A stretch of DNA of 55,287 nt, taken from contig JADGOE010000014.1 of NCBI GenBank assembly GCA_017883135.1, positions 1 to 55,287 of the forward strand, given 5' to 3'. Positions 1 through 7,327 of the stretch are shown one piece after another. A model generated the notes under the pieces. The model was not told the DNA's origin. It ran no database searches and worked only from the letters and a program-made list of their open reading frames with translations. The DNA is from Acidimicrobiales bacterium (GTDB taxonomy: Bacteria; Actinomycetota; Acidimicrobiia; Acidimicrobiales; RAAP-2). A program made the position numbers and the translations under genes. How positions within the stretch are numbered: the first letter of the stretch is position 1; every line of letters starts with the position of its first letter.

Positions 1-209
1 GGGGCAAGATTGACGGTGACCCGCCGCAGGGGCCACTGCAGCCCGCTGGACAACAGGGCGGCGCGGACCCGGTCACGTGACTCGCGAACCGCTGCATCGG
101 GCAGCCCGACGGCGGTGAACCCGGGAAGCCCGTTGGAAACGTGGACCTCCACGGACACCTGCTTGCCGTCGACCCCGACGAGGACGGCGGATGGAATAGC
201 GGCGATCAC
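1..209 (-). CDS. comM: ComM/YifB-family Mg-chelatase-like AAA+ ATPase, N-terminal fragment
   Basis: Only the first 69 codons lie in the window; the rest runs off the left edge. The minus-strand translation from a GTG at 209-207 begins MIAAIPSAVLVGVDG and continues with VSNGLPGFTAVGLPDAAVRE and DRVRAALLSSG, which is the very conserved start of ComM proteins (N-terminal ChlI-like domain). The family consists of hexameric AAA+ ATPases; E. coli ComM promotes branch migration during integration of transforming DNA. A GGAGG lies 4 bases before the GTG; an in-frame GTG at 227-225 is an alternative start. Actinobacterial comM usually follows yraN; here an enoyl-CoA hydratase and a toxin-antitoxin pair lie between. 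The family call is firm; function in this organism is inferred. Confidence 0.88.
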   Translation of the reverse strand, partial: MIAAIPSAVLVGVDGKQVSVEVHVSNGLPGFTAVGLPDAAVRESRDRVRAALLSSGLQWPLRRVTVNLA

Positions 210-534
210 GGCGCCTCCGATCGGCACGGTCCGGCCGACGATCACCGAGCTCGGGCTCGTACCGCCACCGGACGCTGAGGACGGGAGGGCCGCCCATTAC
301 TGGTGCGTGCGGCCGCTCGATGGCACCGTGGTCACCCTATGCCAGGGGTGTCACAGGCAACGCTCATCCGATTCCGCGAATCGCGATGTCAGTGCCGCAC
401 CTCGATCGGCCGCCGGGCCGTTGGTGTCCATCCCCGAGTGCCACAGCGGAGGAGTCACCCGGCGTTGATGTGGGGGTTCCGCCATCAGGAGCGACGGTAT
501 TCGGACGGCGTCCTTGAGGAAGCGCGGTGAGTGA
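210..534. other. intergenic region between comM and the toxin-antitoxin operon
   Basis: About 325 bases separate the divergent comM start and the toxin-antitoxin operator. The short open frames here do not resemble any protein I know and overlap each other in several frames, so I regard it as non-coding. It should contain the comM promoter and part of the toxin-antitoxin promoter, but I cannot point to convincing -35/-10 boxes. Confidence 0.5.
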
Positions 535-561
535 ACTACGTTGTAGTGCCACACCACTACA
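535..561. promoter_or_regulatory. likely autoregulatory operator of the toxin-antitoxin operon (nested inverted repeats)
   Basis: Three copies of a GTAGT/ACTAC half-site occur within 27 bases just before the antitoxin gene. ACTAC at 535-539 pairs with GTAGT at 543-547 around a 3-base centre. TGTAGTG at 542-548 pairs perfectly with CACTACA at 555-561 around a 6-base spacer. The last repeat ends at the antitoxin's ribosome-binding site (AGGAG, 561-565). Ribbon-helix-helix antitoxins typically bind such short repeated half-sites to repress their own operon; binding here is inferred from position and symmetry. Confidence 0.6.
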
Positions 562-571
562 GGAGTTGGCC

Positions 572-994
572 ATGGCCCGACCGACATCATTCCGCCTTCC
601 AGAAGAGCTGCTCGCGCGCCTCGATGACGAGGCAACCTCCTCGGGAGGATCTGCAACCTCCCTGGTCGCCACCATCCTCGACGAGGGCCTGAAGACTCGA
701 CGCTTCCCAGGCATCACCTACCGAGACGGCCCCACGGGCAGGAGGGCATCAATTGTGGGCGGCCCCGACATCTGGGAGATCATCCGGGCGCTCAAGCAGT
801 CGCCGGGCAAGGACGAAAGGCGGGTGGTGGCATTGTCGGACGAGCTCGGCTTGTCACCTGTGCAGATCCGCCTCGCCATCGATTTCTACGGCGTCAATCC
901 AAGCGAAGTGGATGATCGCATCACGGCTGACGATGTGTTCGCCCAACAACTGCGTGAGCGAATCGATCGTCGAGAGCGCCTGCTGTCTTCGTGA
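572..994 (+). CDS. ribbon-helix-helix/DUF433-type antitoxin
   Basis: A 140-residue protein. Residues 1-42 look like a ribbon-helix-helix DNA-binding domain (TSFRLPEELLARLDDEA). Residues 45-112 contain the FPGITYRDGPTGRRASIVGG and PDIWEII signatures of DUF433-like antitoxins. The ATG at 572 is chosen because AGGAG lies 6 bases upstream and the RHH domain starts there; the open frame extends to 527 but that part crosses the operator. The stop overlaps the next gene's GTG by 4 bases (GTGA), so the two are translationally coupled. The likely role is to neutralise the downstream DUF5615 toxin and to repress the operon. That this exact pair is active is not shown. Confidence 0.8.
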   Translation: MARPTSFRLPEELLARLDDEATSSGGSATSLVATILDEGLKTRRFPGITYRDGPTGRRASIVGGPDIWEIIRALKQSPGKDERRVVALSDELGLSPVQIRLAIDFYGVNPSEVDDRITADDVFAQQLRERIDRRERLLSS

Positions 995-1338
995 GGTGCC
1001 TGCTTGATGAGATGCTCCCTCGCGCCCTCGCAGTCCAACTCACCGAGCTGGGCCATGATGCCGTGTCCGTCCACGAAGTGGGCCTTGCCGGCGCTGGCGA
1101 TGACGAAGTGTTCGAACTCGCCGTTACCCAAGGGCGGCTCATAGTGACAGAGAACTTCGCCGACTTCGCACTGCTCCTCGAGGGCCGCCTCAGCAGCGAC
1201 TCGCCCTGTGTGCCGGTCGTCTTCGTGCGCAAGTCCAACTTTCCGCGAGGCGGTGGAATCGTCGCCCATCTGGCCACACATCTCGACCGGTGGGCTCGCG
1301 ATCATCGAGAGCCCTATATCGGCGCGCATTGGCCGTGA
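991..1338 (+). CDS. DUF5615-family PIN-like toxin
   Basis: A 115-residue protein starting with GTG. It has the DUF5615 (Mut7-C/PIN-like) pattern: a short strand and acidic pair near the start (LLDEMLPRAL, D6/E7), GHDAVSVHEVGL, a DDE cluster at 37-39, and IVTENFADF near 51-59. These match the acidic positions expected in a PIN-like nuclease centre. DUF5615 proteins are usually encoded directly after DUF433 antitoxins, as here, and are predicted RNases. The C-terminus follows the DUF5615 pattern. It is convergent with the enoyl-CoA hydratase gene. The family is confident; the RNA target is unknown. Confidence 0.8.
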   Translation: MRCLLDEMLPRALAVQLTELGHDAVSVHEVGLAGAGDDEVFELAVTQGRLIVTENFADFALLLEGRLSSDSPCVPVVFVRKSNFPRGGGIVAHLATHLDRWARDHREPYIGAHWP

Positions 1339-1384
1339 TCGGTGCGGAGGAGACACCCCACGGGCCAGTCGATACCGTCAAAGT

Positions 1385-1404
1385 GGGTGGCGGCACGGCC
1401 ACCC
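1385..1404. terminator. possible hairpin between convergent genes
   Basis: GGGTGGC at 1385-1391 and GCCACCC at 1398-1404 form a perfect 7-bp stem with a 6-base loop. It lies between the toxin stop and the enoyl-CoA hydratase stop. There is no T-tract, as is common for hairpins in GC-rich actinobacteria, so terminator function is only suggested by position. Confidence 0.4.
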
Positions 1405-1424
1405 CGACAGCGGAGCGTACGGCG

Positions 1425-2219
1425 TCAGCGCCCTTCGAAGTGTGGCTCGCGCTTCTGGACGAATGCCGAAATAGCCTCGGCTGTATCGGCGGTGTTGAAG
1501 TTCATCGCCTGTGATCGCGACTCCTCCTCGAGGGCCTGGTCCATCGAGATGTTGTAGGAGTTGTTGAGCATGGTCTTGGTCATGGACAGGGCCAGCGTGG
1601 GTCCCTCTGCCAGGCGCCTCGCCCACCCGTCGACGAACCCGTCCAGCTCATCGGCCGGCACAACACGGTTGACCAGGCCGAACTCGGCTGCCTCCCGAGC
1701 GTCGATGATGTCGGCGAAGAAGGCGAGCTCCTTGGCGCGGTGCATGCCGATGAACCGTGGCAGGAGCCACGATGCCCCGAAGTCCACCGACAACCCCCGC
1801 TTGGAGAAGATCTGGGAGAACCGCGCCGTGTCGGAGGCAACCACCAGGTCGCACCCGAGGGCCATGCTCATGCCGGCCCCTGCTGCCACTCCGCCTACCT
1901 TGGCGATGGTCGGCTTGGGGATCCGGTGCAGGCGGAGCGCCAGGTCCGCCAGCGACCGCATCTGCACCAGGTAGGGATCCCCGGGCCGGCCGGCCACATC
2001 AGACGGATCGCCCAGGTCGGCGCCCGAGCAGAACGCATCTCCTGCTCCGGTCAGGACCATCACCCGATCGTTGCGATCGGCGGCCACCTCTTCGAACGTC
2101 GTCATCAGCTCGCGCCACATGGTGCCGTTGGCGGCGTTCTTGCGGGCCGGGCGATTCATGGTGACCGTGACAACCCCGTCACTGCGTTCCACGATCAGGG
2201 TCTCGAGCTGGTTGGACAT
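1425..2219 (-). CDS. enoyl-CoA hydratase/isomerase family protein
   Basis: A 264-residue crotonase-fold protein. The oxyanion-hole segments are visible: DAFCSGADLG around 61-70 and GGVAAGAGMSMALGCDL around 109-125. The segment GLSVDFGASWLLPR (142-155) resembles the PaaG branch, where an Asp (here D146) rather than paired Glu residues is the expected acid/base; this points to an isomerase or other non-classical activity more than a plain beta-oxidation hydratase. Several other acyl-CoA genes occur in the window, but this one sits alone after yraN. The substrate cannot be read from sequence. It is not normally part of the yraN-comM neighbourhood. Confidence 0.88.
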   Translation of the reverse strand: MSNQLETLIVERSDGVVTVTMNRPARKNAANGTMWRELMTTFEEVAADRNDRVMVLTGAGDAFCSGADLGDPSDVAGRPGDPYLVQMRSLADLALRLHRIPKPTIAKVGGVAAGAGMSMALGCDLVVASDTARFSQIFSKRGLSVDFGASWLLPRFIGMHRAKELAFFADIIDAREAAEFGLVNRVVPADELDGFVDGWARRLAEGPTLALSMTKTMLNNSYNISMDQALEEESRSQAMNFNTADTAEAISAFVQKREPHFEGR

Positions 2220-2260
2220 CCCCCGAGCCTAGGAGATCGACGCTCAGGGGTGGCCGCCGG

Positions 2261-2662
2261 TCAGAACGCGTCTTCGATGACCTCGACGTCTCCGGCGGTG
2301 ATCGAGACCACGTCGAACCGGACCTCGACCCGGGCCCTGCCCGATGCCGGGGTGAGCTCGGACAGCCAGCGGGAGGCCAGCCGGCGGATCCGACGCTGCT
2401 TGGCTTCGAGCACCGACTCCGCACCTGTTCCGAACCGGTCGCTCGACCGGGTCTTCACCTCGCAGAACGCCACGGTCTTGCCAAGACGCACGATCAGGTC
2501 GACCTCGCCCTCGCGGCGGCGCCAGTTGCGCTCGAGGACCTCATAGCCCTGGTCCTCGTACCACCGCGCTGCCAAGGCCTCACCCTCGGCCCCGAGCACC
2601 TGGCGTCGGTCCGGACCGCCCTCCCCATCGTTGGAGGGGCGCCCGGGTGCGCCCCCGCTCAA
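2261..2662 (-). CDS. YraN/UPF0102 family nuclease-like protein
   Basis: The conserved core reads LGAEGEALAARWYEDQGY, ERNWRRREGEVDLIV and FCEVKTRSSDRFG, ending in RFDVVSI and AF. This is the UPF0102 (YraN) restriction-endonuclease-like fold, with candidate metal residues in EGEVD and EVK. I start it at TTG 2662-2660, which overlaps the stop of the upstream DUF2469 gene (TTGA) and follows AAGGA; this gives 133 residues. A GTG at 2599-2597, right before the conserved LGAEGE, would give 113 residues and is a real alternative. It lies in the rplS-DUF2469-yraN-comM order typical of actinobacteria. The molecular role of the family is not established. Confidence 0.85.
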   Translation of the reverse strand: MSGGAPGRPSNDGEGGPDRRQVLGAEGEALAARWYEDQGYEVLERNWRRREGEVDLIVRLGKTVAFCEVKTRSSDRFGTGAESVLEAKQRRIRRLASRWLSELTPASGRARVEVRFDVVSITAGDVEVIEDAF

Positions 2663-2952
2663 CGGTCCTTCTCGGGGAGCCGCTCGATGTTCACGTCGCG
2701 GAACGTCAGGATCCGCACCGAAGGCACGAAGCGGGCCGGGCGGTACATGTCCCAGACCCATGCGTCTAGGAGATTGACCTCGACACATGCCGGCGAGGTG
2801 TCCGAGCGCACCGTCACCTCGACGCTGTTGGCCAGATAGAACCGTCGCTCGGTCTCGACCACGTAGGCGAACAGGGGAACGACCGCCCGGTACTCGTGCA
2901 CCAGGGCCAGCTCGATCTCCGACTCGTACCGCTCGAGGTCTTCCTCGCTCAT
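2659..2952 (-). CDS. DUF2469 family protein
   Basis: A 97-residue protein matching the actinobacterial DUF2469 family almost end to end: SEEDLERYESEIELAL, VVETERRFYLANSVEV and DAWVWDMYRPARFV are its hallmarks. The function is unknown. In mycobacteria the homologue lies between rnhB and yraN (Rv2901c region). Here yraN follows with an overlapping start, but the preceding gene is rplS, with no rnhB or lepB between. The ATG is supported by the conserved MSEEDLE start. Confidence 0.9.
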   Translation of the reverse strand: MSEEDLERYESEIELALVHEYRAVVPLFAYVVETERRFYLANSVEVTVRSDTSPACVEVNLLDAWVWDMYRPARFVPSVRILTFRDVNIERLPEKDR

Positions 2953-3072
2953 GAGCCGGTGCGCCGCAGGTGCCCACCCGGAAGTGGGACCGCTGAGCGC
3001 CGTGTCATGGTGCCGTGCCCGTCAGAGGCGGCACCCATCACCACACCGACGGCCGTAGTTCGACCGCCCCCG

Positions 3073-3426
3073 TCAGGCGCGGGCAGTCCGCCGCTCCTTG
3101 ATCTTCGCCGCCTTACCGTGGCGGTCACGCAGGTAGTAGAGCTTGGCCCGGCGGACATCGCCCAGCGAGACCACCTCGGTCAAGGCGATGACCGGGGAGT
3201 GTACGGGGAAGGTGCGCTCCACGCCCACCCCGAAGCTCATCTTGCGAACCGTGAAGGTCTCGCGCACGCCGGTACCCTGCCGGCGCAGCACGGCACCCTG
3301 AAAGACCTGCACCCGCTCGCGGGTGCCCTCGACCACGCGGACGTGGACCTTGACCGTGTCGCCCGGTCGGAAATCGGGGATGTCGTCACGCAGGCTGTCG
3401 CGGTCGATGATGTCGGTCGGGTTCAT
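3073..3426 (-). CDS. rplS: 50S ribosomal protein L19
   Basis: A 117-residue protein of normal L19 length. Diagnostic stretches are [46 protein letters not shown] and [20 protein letters not shown]19 sits at the 30S-50S interface. It is the last ribosomal gene of the rpsP-khpA-rimM-trmD-rplS group and is separated from trmD by about 128 bases that contain a hairpin. Confidence 0.97.
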   Translation of the reverse strand: MNPTDIIDRDSLRDDIPDFRPGDTVKVHVRVVEGTRERVQVFQGAVLRRQGTGVRETFTVRKMSFGVGVERTFPVHSPVIALTEVVSLGDVRRAKLYYLRDRHGKAAKIKERRTARA

Positions 3427-3531
3427 GGGACGCGTCTCTCCACAGTTTGTTCGAACTCTGCCGTGCCAGGGACCCGCCCACCGGTCCCCACCAGGGAGTC
3501 CTGTGCATCACGGGCCTTCGGTACGAACACC

Positions 3532-3546
3532 GGCACCACCGGTGCC
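3532..3546 (-). promoter_or_regulatory. hairpin in the trmD-rplS spacer (possible leader, terminator or attenuator)
   Basis: GGCACC (3532-3537) and GGTGCC (3541-3546) form a perfect 6-bp stem with a 3-base loop, just after the trmD stop and about 105 bases before the rplS start. An overlapping alternative pairs CACCGG at 3528-3533 with CCGGTG at 3539-3544, so two mutually exclusive stems are possible. It may tune rplS expression relative to trmD. No T-tract is present. Confidence 0.35.
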
Positions 3547-3554
3547 AACGAGGC

Positions 3555-4328
3555 TCACCAATCGTAGCCGTGATCGCGCAGTACACGCACCTCGCCGTGC
3601 TCCGCCAGCAGTTCGACCTCCTCGTCGGTCAGCCCACCCCGGGCCGCCATCAGATCCGGGCGCCGCTCGAGGGTCCGGACCAGCGCCTGCACGTGCCGCC
3701 ACTGGCCCACCCGGCCGTGATCACCGGAGCGGAGCACCTCGGGCACCTCCCAGCCCCGGAATTCGGCCGGTCGGGTGTACTGGGGGTACTCGATCAGCCC
3801 CGAGGAGAAGCTCTCGTCCTCTGACGAACGGTCGTTCCCCAGCACACCGGGCACCAGGCGGGCCACGGCCTCGACGACCACCAGGGCGGCCAGCTCACCG
3901 CCGGCCAGCACGAAGTCGCCCACCGACAGCTCGTCGTCGACCAGGTGGTCGGCGACCCGCTGGTCCACCCCCTCGTAGCGCCCGCACAACAAGGAGAACC
4001 CGGCGGCCGGCGAACTCGCCAGCTCCCGGGCGACCTCCTGATCGAAACGGCGGCCCGACGGCGACAACAAGATCAGCGGGCGAGGCAGGCCCGCGGGCGA
4101 TGCGGCCACCGACTCCACCGACTCGAAGACCGGTCCGGGTGCCAACACCATGCCGGCCCCGCCCCCGAACGGTGCGTCGTCCACCGAGCGGTGCACGTCG
4201 TGGGCCGAATCCCGAACGTCATGGGTGCGCAGGTCCAACTGGCCCCGGGCACGGGCGCGACCGAGGATCGAGGCGTCACCGTAGCGATCGATGACCTCGG
4301 GGAAGAGCGTGAACACATCGATCCGCAT
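3555..4328 (-). CDS. trmD: tRNA (guanine-N1)-methyltransferase TrmD
   Basis: A 257-residue SPOUT methyltransferase that makes m1G37 in tRNAs. Starting from MRIDVFTLFPE it shows DDAPFGGGAGM (50-60), the trefoil-knot SAM site LLCGRYEGVDQR (114-124) and SVGDFVLAGGELA (135-147), the acidic loop SSEDESF with a candidate catalytic Asp at 171, and YPQYTRP (181-187). The ATG at 4328 is preferred because the family begins with MRIDVF; a GTG two codons upstream (4334) is possible. It follows rimM by a few bases. Confidence 0.96.
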   Translation of the reverse strand: MRIDVFTLFPEVIDRYGDASILGRARARGQLDLRTHDVRDSAHDVHRSVDDAPFGGGAGMVLAPGPVFESVESVAASPAGLPRPLILLSPSGRRFDQEVARELASSPAAGFSLLCGRYEGVDQRVADHLVDDELSVGDFVLAGGELAALVVVEAVARLVPGVLGNDRSSEDESFSSGLIEYPQYTRPAEFRGWEVPEVLRSGDHGRVGQWRHVQALVRTLERRPDLMAARGGLTDEEVELLAEHGEVRVLRDHGYDW

Positions 4329-4340
4329 GGGCACCCGGTC

Positions 4341-4805
4341 TCAACCGAGTTCGAGCAGTCCGTCGGGGATGTCCACTGTGACCCTGACCCCGGGATCGGT
4401 GCCCACCACGAAGCGGAGCGGGATCAACACCCCTCCGGTGAGCACCAGGAGGTCGCTGGCCGGGTTGGCCTCGACGCCCACGACCGTGCCCAGGGGGCGA
4501 CCGGCCGCGTCCTCCACTTCGGACCCGATCAACTCGTGGACCCAGAGCTGGTCGGGATCGTCCAGCGGCGGGGCGAACAACTCGGTGCCGCGCAGCCCGT
4601 CGGCCGCATCGATGCCCGCGACCGAGTCGAAGGTCACGATGAACCGACCCTGGTGCGCCGATGAGCGGACCACCCGGTACTCGCGGCCGGCACCGTCGCT
4701 GAGGATCGACCCGGGTGCCACCCGCTCGTCACGGTTGGTGGTCAGCGAGACGATCACGTCGCCCCGGAGGCCATGGGGCTTCACGATCCGCCCTACCTGG
4801 AGCAT
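4341..4805 (-). CDS. rimM: 16S rRNA processing protein RimM
   Basis: RimM assists 30S maturation and binds S19. The conserved N-terminal barrel begins MLQVGRIVKPHGLRGDV, and the C-terminal PRC-barrel contains QLWVHELIGSEVED and GTVVGVEANPASDLLVL. I start at ATG 4805, where homology begins (154 residues). The frame stays open upstream through a Pro/Gly/Ser/Glu-rich stretch to a TTG at 4928 or GTGs at 4973 and 4979, the last two overlapping khpA, so a longer N-terminal tail is possible. Its neighbours (khpA, trmD) are the standard ones. Confidence 0.9.
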   Translation of the reverse strand: MLQVGRIVKPHGLRGDVIVSLTTNRDERVAPGSILSDGAGREYRVVRSSAHQGRFIVTFDSVAGIDAADGLRGTELFAPPLDDPDQLWVHELIGSEVEDAAGRPLGTVVGVEANPASDLLVLTGGVLIPLRFVVGTDPGVRVTVDIPDGLLELG

Positions 4806-4938
4806 GCGAGGACCATCGCCGTTCGGTTCCGATCGCCCGGGCGACTCCTTCGGCCCGCGGGGCTCCCCCGGTGAGGGGGACTGGCCCTCGGCATCACCAC
4901 CGTCGGAACGGGCCGGGGTGGGTGCCAACGTACGGGGC

Positions 4939-5274
4939 TCAGTCGTCGACGATGTCGACGCTGGTCTGGACACCGTCACGGGACCCCGCGGCGGCGACCA
5001 CCGTGCGGATGGCCTGGGCCACCCTGCCCCGCCGACCGATGACGCGGCCCATGTCCTCGGGGGCGACGTGGATGCGGAAGCGCACCGAATCCCCCCGCTC
5101 CTCGGTGTTGATGACCACAGCCTCGGGCTCGGAGGTGATCGAGCTGACCAGGTAGGTCACCACAGCCAGCGGCGTCCCGCCCGATACCCGATTGCCGACA
5201 TCGTCATCGTGATCGGCGAAGTCGTCGATCGTGTTGACATCGTCCGCCGAGTCGACGGTCAGGTCGTCGGTCAC
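4939..5274 (-). CDS. khpA: KH-domain RNA-binding protein KhpA
   Basis: A 111-residue protein. The C-terminal part is a KH domain with a GRRG loop at 80-83 in [20 protein letters not shown]. The first 30 residues form an acidic, Asp-rich tail not seen in most KhpA proteins of about 75 residues. The start is the GTG at 5274-5272, which overlaps the rpsP stop (GTGA), a coupling typical of rpsP-khpA. KhpA binds RNA, usually with KhpB, and affects cell size and division in Gram-positive bacteria; that role is carried over from the family. Confidence 0.92.
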   Translation of the reverse strand: MTDDLTVDSADDVNTIDDFADHDDDVGNRVSGGTPLAVVTYLVSSITSEPEAVVINTEERGDSVRFRIHVAPEDMGRVIGRRGRVAQAIRTVVAAAGSRDGVQTSVDIVDD

Positions 5275-5558
5275 TTGCCTGCCTTGGCCGTCTCGAACTC
5301 CTCGAGGGCGCCGGACTGCTTCAGCAGCTTCTCGACCCGCACGGTCGGTTGGGCGCCTTGTGCCAGCCACTTGACCGCCTTGGCGTTGTCGATCTCGAAC
5401 ACCGCATCGGGTTCGGCCAACGACTTCCCACGCGGTGCGTAGGTGCCCACGATCTCGATGAACCGCCCGTTACGGGGCGAACGGCTGTCTGCCGCTACCA
5501 GCCGATAGGTCGGCTGCTTCTTCTTGCCGATCCGCACGAGGCGGAGCTTTACTGCCAC
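5271..5558 (-). CDS. rpsP: 30S ribosomal protein S16
   Basis: A 95-residue protein with the S16 signature [20 protein letters not shown], then [17 protein letters not shown], followed by the central [21 protein letters not shown] motif in shortened form ([12 protein letters not shown]). S16 is needed for 30S assembly. It is the first gene of the rpsP-khpA-rimM-trmD-rplS cluster; a spacer of about 140 bases separates it from ffh. Confidence 0.97.
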   Translation of the reverse strand: MAVKLRLVRIGKKKQPTYRLVAADSRSPRNGRFIEIVGTYAPRGKSLAEPDAVFEIDNAKAVKWLAQGAQPTVRVEKLLKQSGALEEFETAKAGK

Positions 5559-5648
5559 GGTGTACTCCTCTGCATTGTGTCGATAGCGCCCGATAGTCTC
5601 CCACCAATGCGGGGGTCGACGTGCAATCGGGCTCGTTCATGGAATTCA

Positions 5649-5677
5649 GGGAGGGCGAGGACGCCCCGATCCCTCCC
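5649..5677 (-). terminator. possible ffh downstream hairpin
   Basis: GGGAGGG (5649-5655) and CCCTCCC (5671-5677) give a 7-bp GC stem with a 15-base loop that can itself form a small GGCG/CGCC stem. It lies just past the ffh stop and before rpsP. There is no T-tract, so this could be a terminator, a processing site or chance in GC-rich DNA. Confidence 0.35.
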
Positions 5678-5700
5678 GCTGGTGGGGTCCTCGGCTCCGG

Positions 5701-7239
5701 TCACCTGGCCTTCGGGGTGACCCGGCCGCCTCCCTTTCCCCTCTTGCCGCCCTTGCCCTGGGCATCCGTCGGTCGGCCCTGACCGCTGGTCCTTCCCGGC
5801 GTGAAGGCGTCCCCACCGGAGCCGGCTCCCAGGCCGGCCAGGTCTCCCCCTCCCAGCTCGGCCATCTGGGCCAGTGCTCCCGGGGACGGCATGGCACCCT
5901 TGGGGCCTCGTCCGAACAGCCCGCCGAGGCCCCCCATCGCCCCGCCCTTGCCACCCTTGCCGAACCCCTTCATCATCTTCTGCATCTCCTTGAACTGCTT
6001 GAGGAGCGCGTTGACCTCTGCGGTCGCCGTGCCACTGCCGTTCGCGATCCGCACCCTTCGGGCACCGTCGATGATGGCCGGGTCCGCCCGCTCGCCCGGC
6101 GTCATCGACCGGATGATGGCCTCGATCTGGCCGATCTGACCGTCGTCGATGGCCGAAGACGCCTCCTTGAGGTCCTTGGGAACCCCCGGCAGCAGGGACA
6201 GCATGCCCGAGACCGACCCCATCTTCTTGACCTGTTGGAGCTGCTCCAGAAAGTCCTCGAGGGTGAACCTTCCCTCGATCATCGCTGCGGCACCCTTGGT
6301 GGTGACGTCCTTGTCCATGGTCCGCTCGGCCTGCTCGATCAGGCTGAGCACGTCTCCCATCCCGAGGATGCGGTTGGCCATCCGGTCCGGGTGGAATTGA
6401 TCGAAGTCGTCGAGCTTCTCGCCGGTCGAGGCGAAGGCGATGGGCTTGCCCACCACCTCTTTCACCGAAAGGGCCGCACCACCCCGAGCATCACCGTCCA
6501 GCTTGGTCAGGATGACACCGTCGAGGGACAGGGCTCGGTCGAAGGCCTGGGCGGTGGAGACCGCGTCCTGGCCGGTCATCGCGTCGATGACCAAGAAGGT
6601 GTAGTGGGGATCCACCGCGCCGGCGATGTGCCGGATCTCCTCCATCAGGTCCGCGTCGATGGAGAGGCGGCCTGCGGTATCGACGATGAGGACATCACGA
6701 CCCAGGCGCCTGGCCTCCTCGAGGCCCGCGGCGGCCACCGTCACCGGGTCGGTCTGCTCGCTGAAGACGGTGATGCCCGCCTGCCCGCCGAGCACCCGGA
6801 GCTGCTCGACGGCCGCCGGTCGCTGCAGGTCGGCACCGATCAGCAGTGGGTTGCGACCCTGCTGCTTGAACCAGCGGGCCAGCTTGGCCGCAGTAGTGGT
6901 CTTCCCCGATCCCTGCAGGCCCGCCAGCAGGATGACGGTCGGCGGTCGGCCTGCATAGGTGATCTTGAGGGTTTCACCCCCGAGGATCCCCACCAGCTCC
7001 TCGTTGACGATCTTGATGACCTGTTGACCCGGGCTCAGGTTCTGCGAGAGCTCCAGGCCGACACAACGGCTCCGCACGGCCCCGGTGAAGGTACGCACCA
7101 CGCCGATCTCCACGTCGGCTTCGAGCAGCGCGGTGCGGATCTCACCGAGCACTTCGTCGACGTCGGTATCGGTCAACCGCCCGCGGCCGCGGAGTCGGGT
7201 GAGGATGACCTCGAATCGGTCGGTCAGGCTCTCGAACAT
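5701..7239 (-). CDS. ffh: signal recognition particle protein Ffh (SRP54)
   Basis: A 512-residue SRP GTPase that binds SRP RNA and signal peptides and docks with FtsY for cotranslational membrane targeting. An N domain (1-95) precedes the G domain with P-loop GLQGSGKTTTAAKLA (107-121), DTAGR (187-191) and TKLDGDARGG (245-254). The methionine-rich M domain includes GSVSGMLSLLPG and EMQKMMKGFGKG. The last 90 residues or so are a Gly-rich low-complexity tail ending in basic residues, longer than in E. coli. The gene for its receptor, ftsY, lies immediately upstream. Confidence 0.97.
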   Translation of the reverse strand: MFESLTDRFEVILTRLRGRGRLTDTDVDEVLGEIRTALLEADVEIGVVRTFTGAVRSRCVGLELSQNLSPGQQVIKIVNEELVGILGGETLKITYAGRPPTVILLAGLQGSGKTTTAAKLARWFKQQGRNPLLIGADLQRPAAVEQLRVLGGQAGITVFSEQTDPVTVAAAGLEEARRLGRDVLIVDTAGRLSIDADLMEEIRHIAGAVDPHYTFLVIDAMTGQDAVSTAQAFDRALSLDGVILTKLDGDARGGAALSVKEVVGKPIAFASTGEKLDDFDQFHPDRMANRILGMGDVLSLIEQAERTMDKDVTTKGAAAMIEGRFTLEDFLEQLQQVKKMGSVSGMLSLLPGVPKDLKEASSAIDDGQIGQIEAIIRSMTPGERADPAIIDGARRVRIANGSGTATAEVNALLKQFKEMQKMMKGFGKGGKGGAMGGLGGLFGRGPKGAMPSPGALAQMAELGGGDLAGLGAGSGGDAFTPGRTSGQGRPTDAQGKGGKRGKGGGRVTPKAR

Positions 7240-7327
7240 GGGTTCCTCAGGCTACAGGACCGTCGCCGCGATCGTGCCCCGCCCCGGCGGACCACCGGTG
7301 CTGGCGGAGCGGCCCGACCCGGGCGCT

